Made by a program: the position numbers and the translations under genes. Shown here one piece after another: positions 1-7,682 of a DNA stretch of 64,000 nt; position 1 is the first letter of the stretch, and each line of letters begins with the position of its first letter. The DNA is from Novosphingobium sp. CECT 9465 (lineage in GTDB: Bacteria > Pseudomonadota > Alphaproteobacteria > Sphingomonadales > Sphingomonadaceae), in the NCBI RefSeq assembly GCF_920987055.1, contig NZ_CAKLBX010000001.1, positions 3,272,501 through 3,336,500 on the forward strand. The letters run 5' to 3'. The notes under the pieces were generated by a model. It saw nothing but the letters and a program-made list of their open reading frames with translations, made no database searches and had not been told where the DNA came from.

Positions 1-1
1 C

Positions 2-394
2 CTGATGTGGGACCGGCCCCCTCCTGAATATCTCGAACAGGCAATGGCTGCCACGCTCCAGGCGGAGGGGCTGCACGTGATGCGGTCTTCGACGCCGGGC
101 AACTCCGTTATTCGACTTTCGCCCACGCTGTTGCAGTTCGAGGAACGAAGCGGCCCCGCCACGCACGCGTCGGTGGTATTCGAAGTCGAGTTCGCGCGCG
201 CGGACAAACCGGTGGTTGTCAGGCGATACTGCGGCCGCGCGCCAATCCCCTCTGGAAGCCCGGACGTGCGCGCGGCAGCCTTTGGCGAAGCGCTGGGCGT
301 CGCGGTGAAGGCGTTTGCTCAGGATGTACCGGGCACGGCGATGGCTGACCGGCCAGCAGACTGCGCCAGCAGCCTGCCCTCCTCAAGGCGATAG
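2..394 (+). CDS. ABC-type transport auxiliary lipoprotein, C-terminal part (5' end outside window)
   Basis: Only the C-terminal ~130 residues are visible; the frame is open to the left edge, so the gene starts outside the window. The segment beginning WDRPPPEYLEQAM and the later VVFEVEFARAD stretch resemble the C-terminal half of the auxiliary lipoproteins (PqiC/LptE-like fold) that accompany MCE/Mla-type lipid transporters. The lipobox would lie upstream and cannot be seen. The gene is convergent with the MlaF-like ATPase gene and their 3' ends overlap by about 76 bp. By context it may serve an MCE transporter encoded to the left, or the MlaE/ATPase pair here. The last ~25 residues lie in the overlap and are probably not conserved. 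Confidence 0.55.
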   Translation: MMWDRPPPEYLEQAMAATLQAEGLHVMRSSTPGNSVIRLSPTLLQFEERSGPATHASVVFEVEFARADKPVVVRRYCGRAPIPSGSPDVRAAAFGEALGVAVKAFAQDVPGTAMADRPADCASSLPSSRR

Positions 395-1022
395 ACGCGC
401 TCGCAGACCCGAAAGGCGACGTCTTCGTTTTGCGTTATCAGCAGCATGGCCCGCGGCCGGATGACAGTGTTCCGCTGCAATTGCTTCTCCAGAAATGCGG
501 ACCGTGCGGGCATTTCCTCAAGCGGGCCGTCCAACAGGACAAATTCGGGATCGTGAACGAATGCGCGCGCGATTTCGACCATCCGCGCCTGCCCTTGCGA
601 CAGCGCATCCACGGGCGTCGCAAAGAGGTGATCGATGCCGAATTCGAAGCCGATGCGATCCAGTTTGCGCCGCAGCCTGGGCCTTGCGGCGGCAGGGGCG
701 GTAAGTGCCAGCCAGAGGTTTTCGTCGACTGTCAGCCCTCGGATGAGCGAGCCACCCTGAAAGCTGACCCCGCATTGGCGGCGCAGGCGGCGGCGCGCGT
801 GTTGATCGCAAGTCGCAAGAACTTCGCCAAACAATGTGGCGCTTCCACTCAATGGTTCGCACAGGCCAAGCGCAAGACGCATGAGCATGGACTTGCCCAC
901 ACCGCTCGCGCCGATGATCGCGACGCGTTCGGCCCTTCCAATCTGCAGGCTCACATTGTCGAGAAGGCGCTGCCCCGATACGATCAGGCTGACCGCGTTC
1001 AGATCGAGAACTGCGCTCACGC
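319..1022 (-). CDS. MlaF-like ABC transporter ATPase with degenerate catalytic motifs
   Basis: ABC ATPase of the MCE/Mla type, partner of the adjacent MlaE-like permease, expected at the cytoplasmic face of the inner membrane. Visible motifs are Walker A GASGVGKS, a Q-loop (VSFQGG) and a signature motif read as LSQGQ instead of LSGGQ. Walker B reads LLDGP, so the catalytic glutamate after the aspartate is glycine. The switch histidine is glutamine (ITQNED). Both residues normally needed for hydrolysis are therefore absent, which suggests slow or no ATP turnover. I chose the GTG start that overlaps the permease stop (GTGA); an in-frame ATG lies 13 nt further upstream, at 1035. It is the last gene of the minus-strand operon, and its 3' end overlaps the convergent lipoprotein gene. 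Confidence 0.8.
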
Positions 1023-1775
1023 GAAGGCCTCCCACAGGGTGGCCGCGGCAAGGATTGCAAGCAGTCCGGTCCTGAACGCCTGACCGGCCCGCGCGCCGAT
1101 GTCAGACGGCACGCGGACAGGCTGCGCTCCAATGGCCGCCCCCACGGCAAAGGCGATCAGGGAATAGACCATGACCTTGCCCAGCCCGGCAAGGAGCGCC
1201 ACCCCGCTCCGGTCCGTAAGCGTCAGGATGTAAAGATCGTGCCAGCCGATGTTGGCTGTCGCCACGACTGTCAGTCCAGCCGCGAGAAGCGAGACGGCCG
1301 CACCCACGATGAGATGGGGTGGCCCGGCGAGGACAATACCCGCCAGCGCGGGGCCGAGCACGAAAGCCGCCGAGTCATTGCCCATGCTCTCCAGCGCCTC
1401 AATCTCGTTCGCAAGACGCATCGCACCTATTCGCGAGGCAAGGTCCACGGCGGTACTGCCGGAGGCGAATATCCCGATCACAAGAGGCACGATCTGCCGG
1501 AAAAGAGCCTCCGTCATCGCCGCCAGAACAAGAAGCTCGGCGCGGTAGACATTGAGAACCTGTCCCGCGAGGATACCCGTCAACGCTCCGATCAATGCAG
1601 AAATGGCCGCGATCATCGGCAATTGCCGCCACACCGATCGCGAGATCGCCACCGCGGTTGCGCCATAGACGAGCGGATCGTCATGCCAGCAGCGGACGGT
1701 GATGCCGCGCGCCGCCCGCCAGACAAGCCAGCAGGCCGTGCCCAAAAATCGCACCGGTTCGATCACGGTAGCCAT
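1017..1775 (-). CDS. MlaE-family ABC transporter permease
   Basis: This 252-residue, multi-spanning hydrophobic protein matches the MlaE/YrbE permease family. The diagnostic central block is present: a GSTAVDLASRIGAM stretch followed by EIEALESMG, equivalent to the family's E-L-G-x-M...EIDAL-x-x-MG coupling region. The family moves phospholipids or other lipids across the envelope with an MCE-domain protein; no MlaD gene is visible in this window. Its start overlaps the end of the RyR-domain gene by 13 bp and its stop overlaps the ATPase start, so all three are probably translationally coupled. The association of an Mla permease with caspase, papain and RyR genes is unusual. Confidence 0.8.
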   Translation of the reverse strand: MATVIEPVRFLGTACWLVWRAARGITVRCWHDDPLVYGATAVAISRSVWRQLPMIAAISALIGALTGILAGQVLNVYRAELLVLAAMTEALFRQIVPLVIGIFASGSTAVDLASRIGAMRLANEIEALESMGNDSAAFVLGPALAGIVLAGPPHLIVGAAVSLLAAGLTVVATANIGWHDLYILTLTDRSGVALLAGLGKVMVYSLIAFAVGAAIGAQPVRVPSDIGARAGQAFRTGLLAILAAATLWEAFA

Positions 1776-3775
1776 GGTGCCTGCACGATGGTTCCTTCAC
1801 GGTTGAGGCGGATGACGGGGGTGCCATCCGGTGCGGCGGCATCGCCACACAGGACGCGCAGGTCCGCATTCTTGTTCAATACCTCAAGCTCTCCTCCGAA
1901 AGGTACTGCGGTGACCGCGTCATATGTGTAAGCCGGTATGGCAAAGCCGCTGGCAACCACATCTATCAACGCGCCCTCGTCCTTCAGCGCCGCGATAGCC
2001 TCGGTTGAACGCGCTTCTACCAGAAAACGCGGCAGACGGTCAGGATAGTGGCTTTTCAGCGCAGCGATCAGGGGCGCAAGGCGTGGGCAGGGCGCACCGC
2101 CGGGGATCAGGCCAACTTCCAGCAAGCGAACAACGGCTTTGCCCTGCCGTGCCACGATCCTCGTGATTAGCCTCACCTGCTCCCGGTCGAGATCCTTGAT
2201 TGCCTCGCTGAGGTCATCAAACGGCACGATATCGGGGTGCAGCCGTTCCGCGTCGTCGCGCACCGGCCCGAACCGCCATCCATCGGCCACCTTGGCAACC
2301 ATCCAGCGGTCGTGCTCCGCCCTTGCCAGTTCCTCTTCCTCGTCTTGCCGCAGGCGGAAGGGAGGAAACCTGCGATCACTCTGCGACACTATGCGGCAGC
2401 CGATGTCTCGCAACTTCAGTTGATGGCAGTCAGCCACCATGCGATTGTCGGCCCGGTATCGCTCAGGCAGGTCTTCCCATTCACGCAGAGAATCGCGCGC
2501 GCCGATCTTTTCCCCATCGCCAAGCCGTCCTTCGAGATAGGATTCGTGAATTGCGCGGGCGGTCAGGTCATGCTGTTCCTGCATCAGGGCATCGGGATCA
2601 GCCAGCACCGCTTCATATCCAAACGGGGTGACCTTGTGTGACAGTGCGGCGGATGATCCAGCGTCAATACGTGCGTGAATCGGCGGCAAGGCTATGTCTG
2701 CCTCCGCATGAATGCTTACGATGCGCTCCGCCCATTCCCGTTGCACGGCAGCCGGACCTGCATCGATGATATAAGCGACGGGCCGGCCATAAGTACGGTG
2801 GAGTTCGGTGACGAGCGGAGCGATTTGCGCCTCCGTCCCGTCCCAGCGCACGAATGCGATCGGAGAGAGCGCATCGATCTTCCCGTGCCGATCGGCAATG
2901 GTGGCCTGCGCGGCACGAGGTTCCCTATCGATGACGACCAGTTTCGCCTTCCTGCCCCCTCGCCAGTGCCCCCCGGTCAGCAACCGCGCGATGTAGAGGC
3001 GTGTGACATCCGTCAACCCGATGACGAAGACGGTGGCGTCCTGCACATCGCTCCAGCGAAAAGCATCAAGGGTGTGATCGATAAACAGTCGCCTTGCCAC
3101 CATGTCCGGCAGAATGGCTTGCCGCACGCGGGCCTGTGCATTGATCGTTCCGTCTTCGGCATCCGCAGGCAGGCTATCATCACCTGAGATGCTGACGATG
3201 ATTTCCAGCGGATTTCCGGCAGGTCGCGCAAGATGCAATCCCGCAACGATCTGGCGGGCCAAAGCGAGGTTATCTGCGCCTTCCGGCCCCGTGAAGGCCA
3301 GAGCGCGCGCCGATTCCAGCCCACACTTCGCAAGATCGGGACAAATCGCAGCGCCATCGCGCAAAGCCGGGCCGATCCACGGCGCATCGGTGCGATTGCC
3401 CAGGATCACCACGGGTTTGTGTCGTGCCAGTTCGCCCATGACGATCATTCGGGCCAGCGCGCCATCCCCCGCCACAATCAGATGTTCCCCCCGCGCCCGC
3501 ATCCGGGCAAGCGCGTACCGGTTTCCCAACACATGGTGCAGCAACCCGGCCATGAGCCAGATCAGGGCAAGTGGCGCAGTGAGCCGCGCGATATCAAGCG
3601 CCAGCGGGACTTCTTGCCAGGCAAGGTCGTCAGCCAGCATCCCGATGGATAGCCCCAGACTTCCTGCGGCCAGGCTTCCCCACGTCATACCGGGGTGTGC
3701 CTCGCCAAGGCCTGCCGCGCCGAGCATAAGCGCTCCGGCGAGCGCCGCAATCCGCCAAGGCAGGCTTGCGCGCAT
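1763..3775 (-). CDS. Inner-membrane protein with NAD-binding-like cytoplasmic domains and a RyR domain
   Basis: A 670-residue protein. The N-terminal ~85 residues contain two or three hydrophobic segments (about 7-25, 31-48 and 60-82). A Rossmann-like segment starts near residue 98 (HLIVAGDGALAR), like TrkA-N domains, and a second Rossmann-like stretch begins near DATVFVIGLTDV. Residues about 405-535 match the prokaryotic RyR (ryanodine receptor repeat) domain: an IHESYLEG start, a W-x-x-LPERYR-x-x-NR block, then AEHDRWM, DGWRFGP and HPDIVPFDDL. RyR domains in bacteria occur in proteins thought to sense nucleotide-derived or other ligands in conflict systems. The gene lies 7 bp downstream of the papain-like gene and overlaps mlaE. 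A role as a ligand-gated membrane sensor or effector is inference. Confidence 0.75.
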   Translation of the reverse strand: MRASLPWRIAALAGALMLGAAGLGEAHPGMTWGSLAAGSLGLSIGMLADDLAWQEVPLALDIARLTAPLALIWLMAGLLHHVLGNRYALARMRARGEHLIVAGDGALARMIVMGELARHKPVVILGNRTDAPWIGPALRDGAAICPDLAKCGLESARALAFTGPEGADNLALARQIVAGLHLARPAGNPLEIIVSISGDDSLPADAEDGTINAQARVRQAILPDMVARRLFIDHTLDAFRWSDVQDATVFVIGLTDVTRLYIARLLTGGHWRGGRKAKLVVIDREPRAAQATIADRHGKIDALSPIAFVRWDGTEAQIAPLVTELHRTYGRPVAYIIDAGPAAVQREWAERIVSIHAEADIALPPIHARIDAGSSAALSHKVTPFGYEAVLADPDALMQEQHDLTARAIHESYLEGRLGDGEKIGARDSLREWEDLPERYRADNRMVADCHQLKLRDIGCRIVSQSDRRFPPFRLRQDEEEELARAEHDRWMVAKVADGWRFGPVRDDAERLHPDIVPFDDLSEAIKDLDREQVRLITRIVARQGKAVVRLLEVGLIPGGAPCPRLAPLIAALKSHYPDRLPRFLVEARSTEAIAALKDEGALIDVVASGFAIPAYTYDAVTAVPFGGELEVLNKNADLRVLCGDAAAPDGTPVIRLNREGTIVQAPWLP

Positions 3776-3781
3776 CGACCC

Positions 3782-5353
3782 TTATCGGGTCGTGCGAAGT
3801 CGCAGCACCGCTGCTGATACGCTGCCCGGCTCGCCTTTGGCCAGCACAGTGCGGAGCGCGGTAAGGAATTGCCGCTCGGTTGCATAGTCTGCGGTCGAAG
3901 GGTCAAACAGCGGCCTGGCAGACGAAAGCCCGATGATCATTTCTTCGCCAAAGGGCGCGCCGACCTGAAAGCGTGTTTCCTGCTTGCCGCCAAGGCCGAT
4001 CGTCACCGGCTGGTCACCGGCATTGCCGCGATACAGCTCAACCGCGCTGCCATCGGCTTGAAGATAGACGATACTCAGCCATGGGCGGCTGGCCGTGCCC
4101 CGTGCAGTGATTCCAAAGATATCGCCCGCTTTCATCATCACAGGGTTGCCGCCGCGCTGCTTTCCTCTCTCGGTAAGAACCGTAATCTTGACGTCACCCG
4201 GCGCCAGCGCGTCGGATAGCGTGATTTCCGCCTCGCATTGCGGCCAACGATGAGTATCCACCTTCCACTGCACGTTGGCGTCAACGGCTGTCGCGGCCAT
4301 GCGAAGGGCCGAAAGTTCGGTTTCATCGCCGCCGAAACCGCTGACCGAAAGGCGGCCGTTTGTCCGCGACGAAGAAATCTTGCTGCAACTGACAGCCGCT
4401 GCCTGCTTGGTGAAGGTGAGATAGGGATCGACAGGCACAGGCACCGGAACCGGGGTGGGTGACGGCACAGGCTTGGCCTGCGCCGGCTGCATTTTCATGG
4501 CATAGGCTTCGCCGACCAGCAGCCCGAAGGTCGAATAATCGATCCAGGCATAGCCGGCATCACCCCAATGCGTTCCCCACGAATTGACGACGCGGAACGC
4601 CTGCCGCCCTTCGTCGTATCCGACCACGGCCATGGCATGCCAGTTCGTGTTTTCCGGCATGTTGTGGCGGTATACGGTATCACCGCGCAGTGCCTTGAAA
4701 TCGGCCATGACCGGCATAGCGAAGACAACTGGCTCCCCGCGCGAGAGCGCACCCTTGATATCGTCAAGCACGACCTTCGAACCATCGGCCCTTTTCGATC
4801 GGCTTATGGCCCGCCAATCGGACAGTCGATTGGCCTTTGCCTTGCCGATAAGGGCTTCGGGCGCTGGAATCGAGCATCGGGAAATCTCATCGGGAAATTC
4901 CGAAAGAGTGACCGTGCCTTCGGTCTGCAACAGCTTGAGAGCATCCACGATACGGATCGCGCGATCGCAGGCCGAACCCGGCCTGCGCAGGCGATTGTAA
5001 ACGTAGGCCGGACTCATGGGATCGGCGGTGGGTGCCTCTCCAGACGCCGCTTCCGCGACAAGGAACGAGTGCGCCGAATAAGCGGTGGCCCATGCAACGC
5101 AATTTGGCTGAGCGCCCTGGTATCCGGGTTTGGGGAACAACGGGGTCAGATCCACCTGCTTGGGCAGGAACGCGCGGAATTGCCCCACTTTCGGCAAGGT
5201 GTCGTATTCGTCGGCGTCAATCGGCTCTGCGCCAGTCATGAACACGGGCGCGGCGTCACTGGGCTGCGCCAATGCACTCACCTGTGCCAATGCAGCGATC
5301 GCCAGTCCGATCATCCCGGCACTGCGGGCCAACCGGACTTGCATCAACGACAT
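3782..5353 (-). CDS. Exported papain-like (C1 family) cysteine protease
   Basis: The papain-fold catalytic residues are visible (numbered from the first ATG at 5374): Cys92 in QPNCVAWATAYS, His246 in NWHAMAVVGYD and Asn264 in VVNSWGTHWG. An N-terminal signal sequence (VRLARSAG followed by a hydrophobic run ending in ALAQ) predicts export. There is no obvious separate propeptide. A proline/valine-rich linker near residue 305 leads to a ~200-residue C-terminal region that I do not recognise. The start at 5353 was chosen for its purine-rich GGGGAAA just upstream; the ATG at 5374 is the alternative. It sits between the caspase-FGE and RyR genes in the operon. Substrate is unknown; a proteolytic cascade with the neighbouring caspases is inference. 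Confidence 0.85.
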   Translation of the reverse strand: MSLMQVRLARSAGMIGLAIAALAQVSALAQPSDAAPVFMTGAEPIDADEYDTLPKVGQFRAFLPKQVDLTPLFPKPGYQGAQPNCVAWATAYSAHSFLVAEAASGEAPTADPMSPAYVYNRLRRPGSACDRAIRIVDALKLLQTEGTVTLSEFPDEISRCSIPAPEALIGKAKANRLSDWRAISRSKRADGSKVVLDDIKGALSRGEPVVFAMPVMADFKALRGDTVYRHNMPENTNWHAMAVVGYDEGRQAFRVVNSWGTHWGDAGYAWIDYSTFGLLVGEAYAMKMQPAQAKPVPSPTPVPVPVPVDPYLTFTKQAAAVSCSKISSSRTNGRLSVSGFGGDETELSALRMAATAVDANVQWKVDTHRWPQCEAEITLSDALAPGDVKITVLTERGKQRGGNPVMMKAGDIFGITARGTASRPWLSIVYLQADGSAVELYRGNAGDQPVTIGLGGKQETRFQVGAPFGEEMIIGLSSARPLFDPSTADYATERQFLTALRTVLAKGEPGSVSAAVLRLRTTR

Positions 5354-5388
5354 TTTCCCCACAACTGCCCCCATTCAATCCGCACCGA

Positions 5389-6990
5389 TCAGTGGATCAC
5401 CTCGTCGGCGTTGAGATCGCGCACGATGCGCAAACCTGAATCATCGCGCTTGCGCCCGCCGTTCACTGTCAGGCGGTTCGCCACGCGCAGTTCACCCGGC
5501 GTACTTTGAAATGATCCTCCGCGCAGGATGCGGGCCTTGCATTGGCCATCGGCGCAGCCGTCAGTCCATTCCCACGCGTTCCCGGCCATCTGGTAAAGCC
5601 CGAAAGCGTTGGGCGGGTAGGCCGCAACAGCTTCGGGATAGCCACGATAGGGCGACGTGGGTGACCCGCGATAACTTGCGGTCTGATCGTAATTGGCATC
5701 GCTGGGCGAAATCTCGTCGCCCCATGGAAACACCGAGCTGGCATTTGCGCGCGCAGCGTATTCCCATTCAACTTCGGTCGGCAGGCGATAGGGTAGGCCC
5801 GATTGCACGGAAAGCCAGGCGACATAGGCCTGCGCATCTTCAAAACTGATGCCTGTGGCGGGCAAAAGCGGGTTGGGATTTTCCCTGGACCAGTCCGCCA
5901 CCGGCCGACAGGCGCGATCACGCACGCAAGCTGCCCACTCACTGACAGTGACTTCGAAGATGCTCATCGCGAAGGGTCGCTCGATCGTCACCTGCCGCTG
6001 GACCGGCTCGTCCGATCCCCGACCGGCCTCGTTCGCGGTGGATCCGATCACGGCGGTGCCTGCCGGAATGGCCTTGAGATAGGGGCAGTTCGCACAATCG
6101 TAGAACCGGTCCTGCGCGTTGGCATCGCAGGACACGAAGCACGGCGGACTACCCTGCAATCCATAATCGAACGTGGGTTTCTGCAGCGTCTTCCCGCCTT
6201 TCAGACCCGCCACGGCAACCCGGTCCGATGTGCGTTTCAGCGCGTCGGCGATGTTCTGCAAGGGCCGCCGCACTTCTTCGGCAAGGATGCGCGAAAAAGC
6301 GCCATTGTCGAACGCGACCTGATCGGCGCTTGTCGAAAAGGCGACAAGGTAGCCTTGATCGGGACGTAGCGCCGTATCGGATTCACGGACGATCCGGCGC
6401 AAGCCCTTGCTTCCGACGACGCCGCTTGTCGATCGCGCGGCATCCGCAACCATGGCGGGATCCCGCGCCACCTCTGGCGGCACGTCGAGGACGTTCCGGC
6501 ACATATCCAGCACGATCAGGATATTTCTCGCCCCGGACCCCAGCAGTTCGCGCGTCAGGCGCGCGCGGGTAAGCGAGACGTGTTCGCTGCTCAGTTGCGA
6601 CGGAGCGTCAATGGGGAGGAGGACAAGATCGCCGTAGCTGGAAAGCGCCGCGCCATGTCCCGAAAAATAAAGCACACCGAAAGCTTCCGGTCCCGCCGAT
6701 TTCAGCGCTTCGCGAAATTCCGCAACTTTCTGCCGCATCTGGACAAGATCGAGATCGCGGTACGCCTGCACCGCGCCGCTGCCGGTCGCGTTGACGAAAC
6801 CTGTCGCGGTCAAAGCGCTGGCCATTCTGTCACCATCATTCGCGGTGACGACCAGCTTGTCGAAATTGCGATATTGCCCATTCGCGATGACGAGCGCGAG
6901 ACGGGGCGCACCGCTGGCAGCCTGCGCCACCGCGCCAGGCACGATCGCCAGGATTGCAGACAGCAACAGCAAGAGGACCCGGCGCAGCAT
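5389..6990 (-). CDS. Exported caspase-like peptidase fused to an FGE/SUMF1-like domain
   Basis: 533 residues. A signal peptide (MLRRVLLLLL through AQA) is followed by a caspase-like domain (about 29-260) with the catalytic dyad His112 in YFSGHGA and Cys164 in LDMCRN. A formylglycine-generating-enzyme/SUMF1-like domain covers about 300-530, with the motifs IPAGTAVIGS, MSIFEVTVSEW, YRLPTEVEWEYAAR, FPWGD, GNAWEWT and RGGSF. The cysteine pair used by true FGEs after RGGSF is missing (the stretch reads QSTPGELR), so this domain is more likely a C-type-lectin-like binding module. The start at 6990 lies 2 bp after the stop of the upstream gene; the frame is open further upstream but would overlap that gene. 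Caspase-FGE fusions are known in bacterial conflict or signalling contexts; export to the periplasm is notable. Confidence 0.88.
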   Translation of the reverse strand: MLRRVLLLLLSAILAIVPGAVAQAASGAPRLALVIANGQYRNFDKLVVTANDGDRMASALTATGFVNATGSGAVQAYRDLDLVQMRQKVAEFREALKSAGPEAFGVLYFSGHGAALSSYGDLVLLPIDAPSQLSSEHVSLTRARLTRELLGSGARNILIVLDMCRNVLDVPPEVARDPAMVADAARSTSGVVGSKGLRRIVRESDTALRPDQGYLVAFSTSADQVAFDNGAFSRILAEEVRRPLQNIADALKRTSDRVAVAGLKGGKTLQKPTFDYGLQGSPPCFVSCDANAQDRFYDCANCPYLKAIPAGTAVIGSTANEAGRGSDEPVQRQVTIERPFAMSIFEVTVSEWAACVRDRACRPVADWSRENPNPLLPATGISFEDAQAYVAWLSVQSGLPYRLPTEVEWEYAARANASSVFPWGDEISPSDANYDQTASYRGSPTSPYRGYPEAVAAYPPNAFGLYQMAGNAWEWTDGCADGQCKARILRGGSFQSTPGELRVANRLTVNGGRKRDDSGLRIVRDLNADEVIH

Positions 6991-6992
6991 GA

Positions 6993-7631
6993 TCAGGATG
7001 CTGTGCGGCGGCGAAACAGCACCTGCGTTACCGCCTGATCGGCCCCGTTGACCTGCAAGACGGCATCGTAGCGCCTGACCGCCTCGAACCGGTCGACCGG
7101 CTTGCTTTGAAACAGCCGGTTGAAGAACGAGAAGAAGCCGCGGCTTTTCCGGCAATATTCGTTGGCCATGATCTTGCCGCCCGAAGCCTTCACCTCTTCA
7201 AGCCAACGTCCAATCATGGGCGGAGGATCACCCTCGGCAGGCCAGGGTCCCGAAATATCAACCGATACGTCCTGCTTTGCGCCGTTCAGCTTGCGCGCAA
7301 GATCCCGGTCAAATCTGGCCGCGTCACCGCCATACCGCATGGTGCGAATGTCTGCCTTGGCGAACGGTCGCGCGCATTTCTGGAGCATGACGGTTGGTGG
7401 TGGTGGCGGCTGTGGGGCGGATGTGGGAACGGGTGCCGGTGCGGGCTTTGGCTCGGCCTTGAGGATGATAACGCCGCGCGTGGCACGGTCGCTGCCTTCT
7501 TGCCCTTCGGTGCCGGTTTGCTGGGCGTTTGCCGGGGCAGAAAAGATGGCAACGGCCATCGCCGAGCAAACCAGTAGGCTGCCGTGGTCGGACCTGCCGG
7601 TGAGATGACGTGGCAACTCTTCCTCCCGCAT
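6993..7631 (-). CDS. Exported hypothetical protein, first gene of the caspase/papain/RyR operon
   Basis: About 212 residues from the ATG at 7631, ending 2 bp before the caspase-FGE start. The N-terminus has a hydrophobic stretch (LLVCSAMAVAIFSAPANA) resembling a signal peptide with an AxA site, preceded by charged residues. A low-complexity proline/alanine linker (about residues 55-80, including PQPPPPP) separates it from a compact C-terminal domain with three cysteines (KCARPF, EYCRK region) and a basic tail. I do not recognise the family. Its position makes it a probable accessory or regulator of the proteases. It is transcribed divergently from the second caspase gene across roughly 50 bp. 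In-frame starts upstream of 7631 exist but would run into the divergent gene. Confidence 0.6.
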   Translation of the reverse strand: MREEELPRHLTGRSDHGSLLVCSAMAVAIFSAPANAQQTGTEGQEGSDRATRGVIILKAEPKPAPAPVPTSAPQPPPPPTVMLQKCARPFAKADIRTMRYGGDAARFDRDLARKLNGAKQDVSVDISGPWPAEGDPPPMIGRWLEEVKASGGKIMANEYCRKSRGFFSFFNRLFQSKPVDRFEAVRRYDAVLQVNGADQAVTQVLFRRRTAS

Positions 7632-7682
7632 GGCCAATGTGACGAACACAAATGAATTTGCTTCTTGCTTGACAGAGGGCTT

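Noticed and set aside
5389..6100. True formylglycine-generating enzyme
   Set aside because: The catalytic cysteine pair is absent and no sulfatase gene lies nearby.
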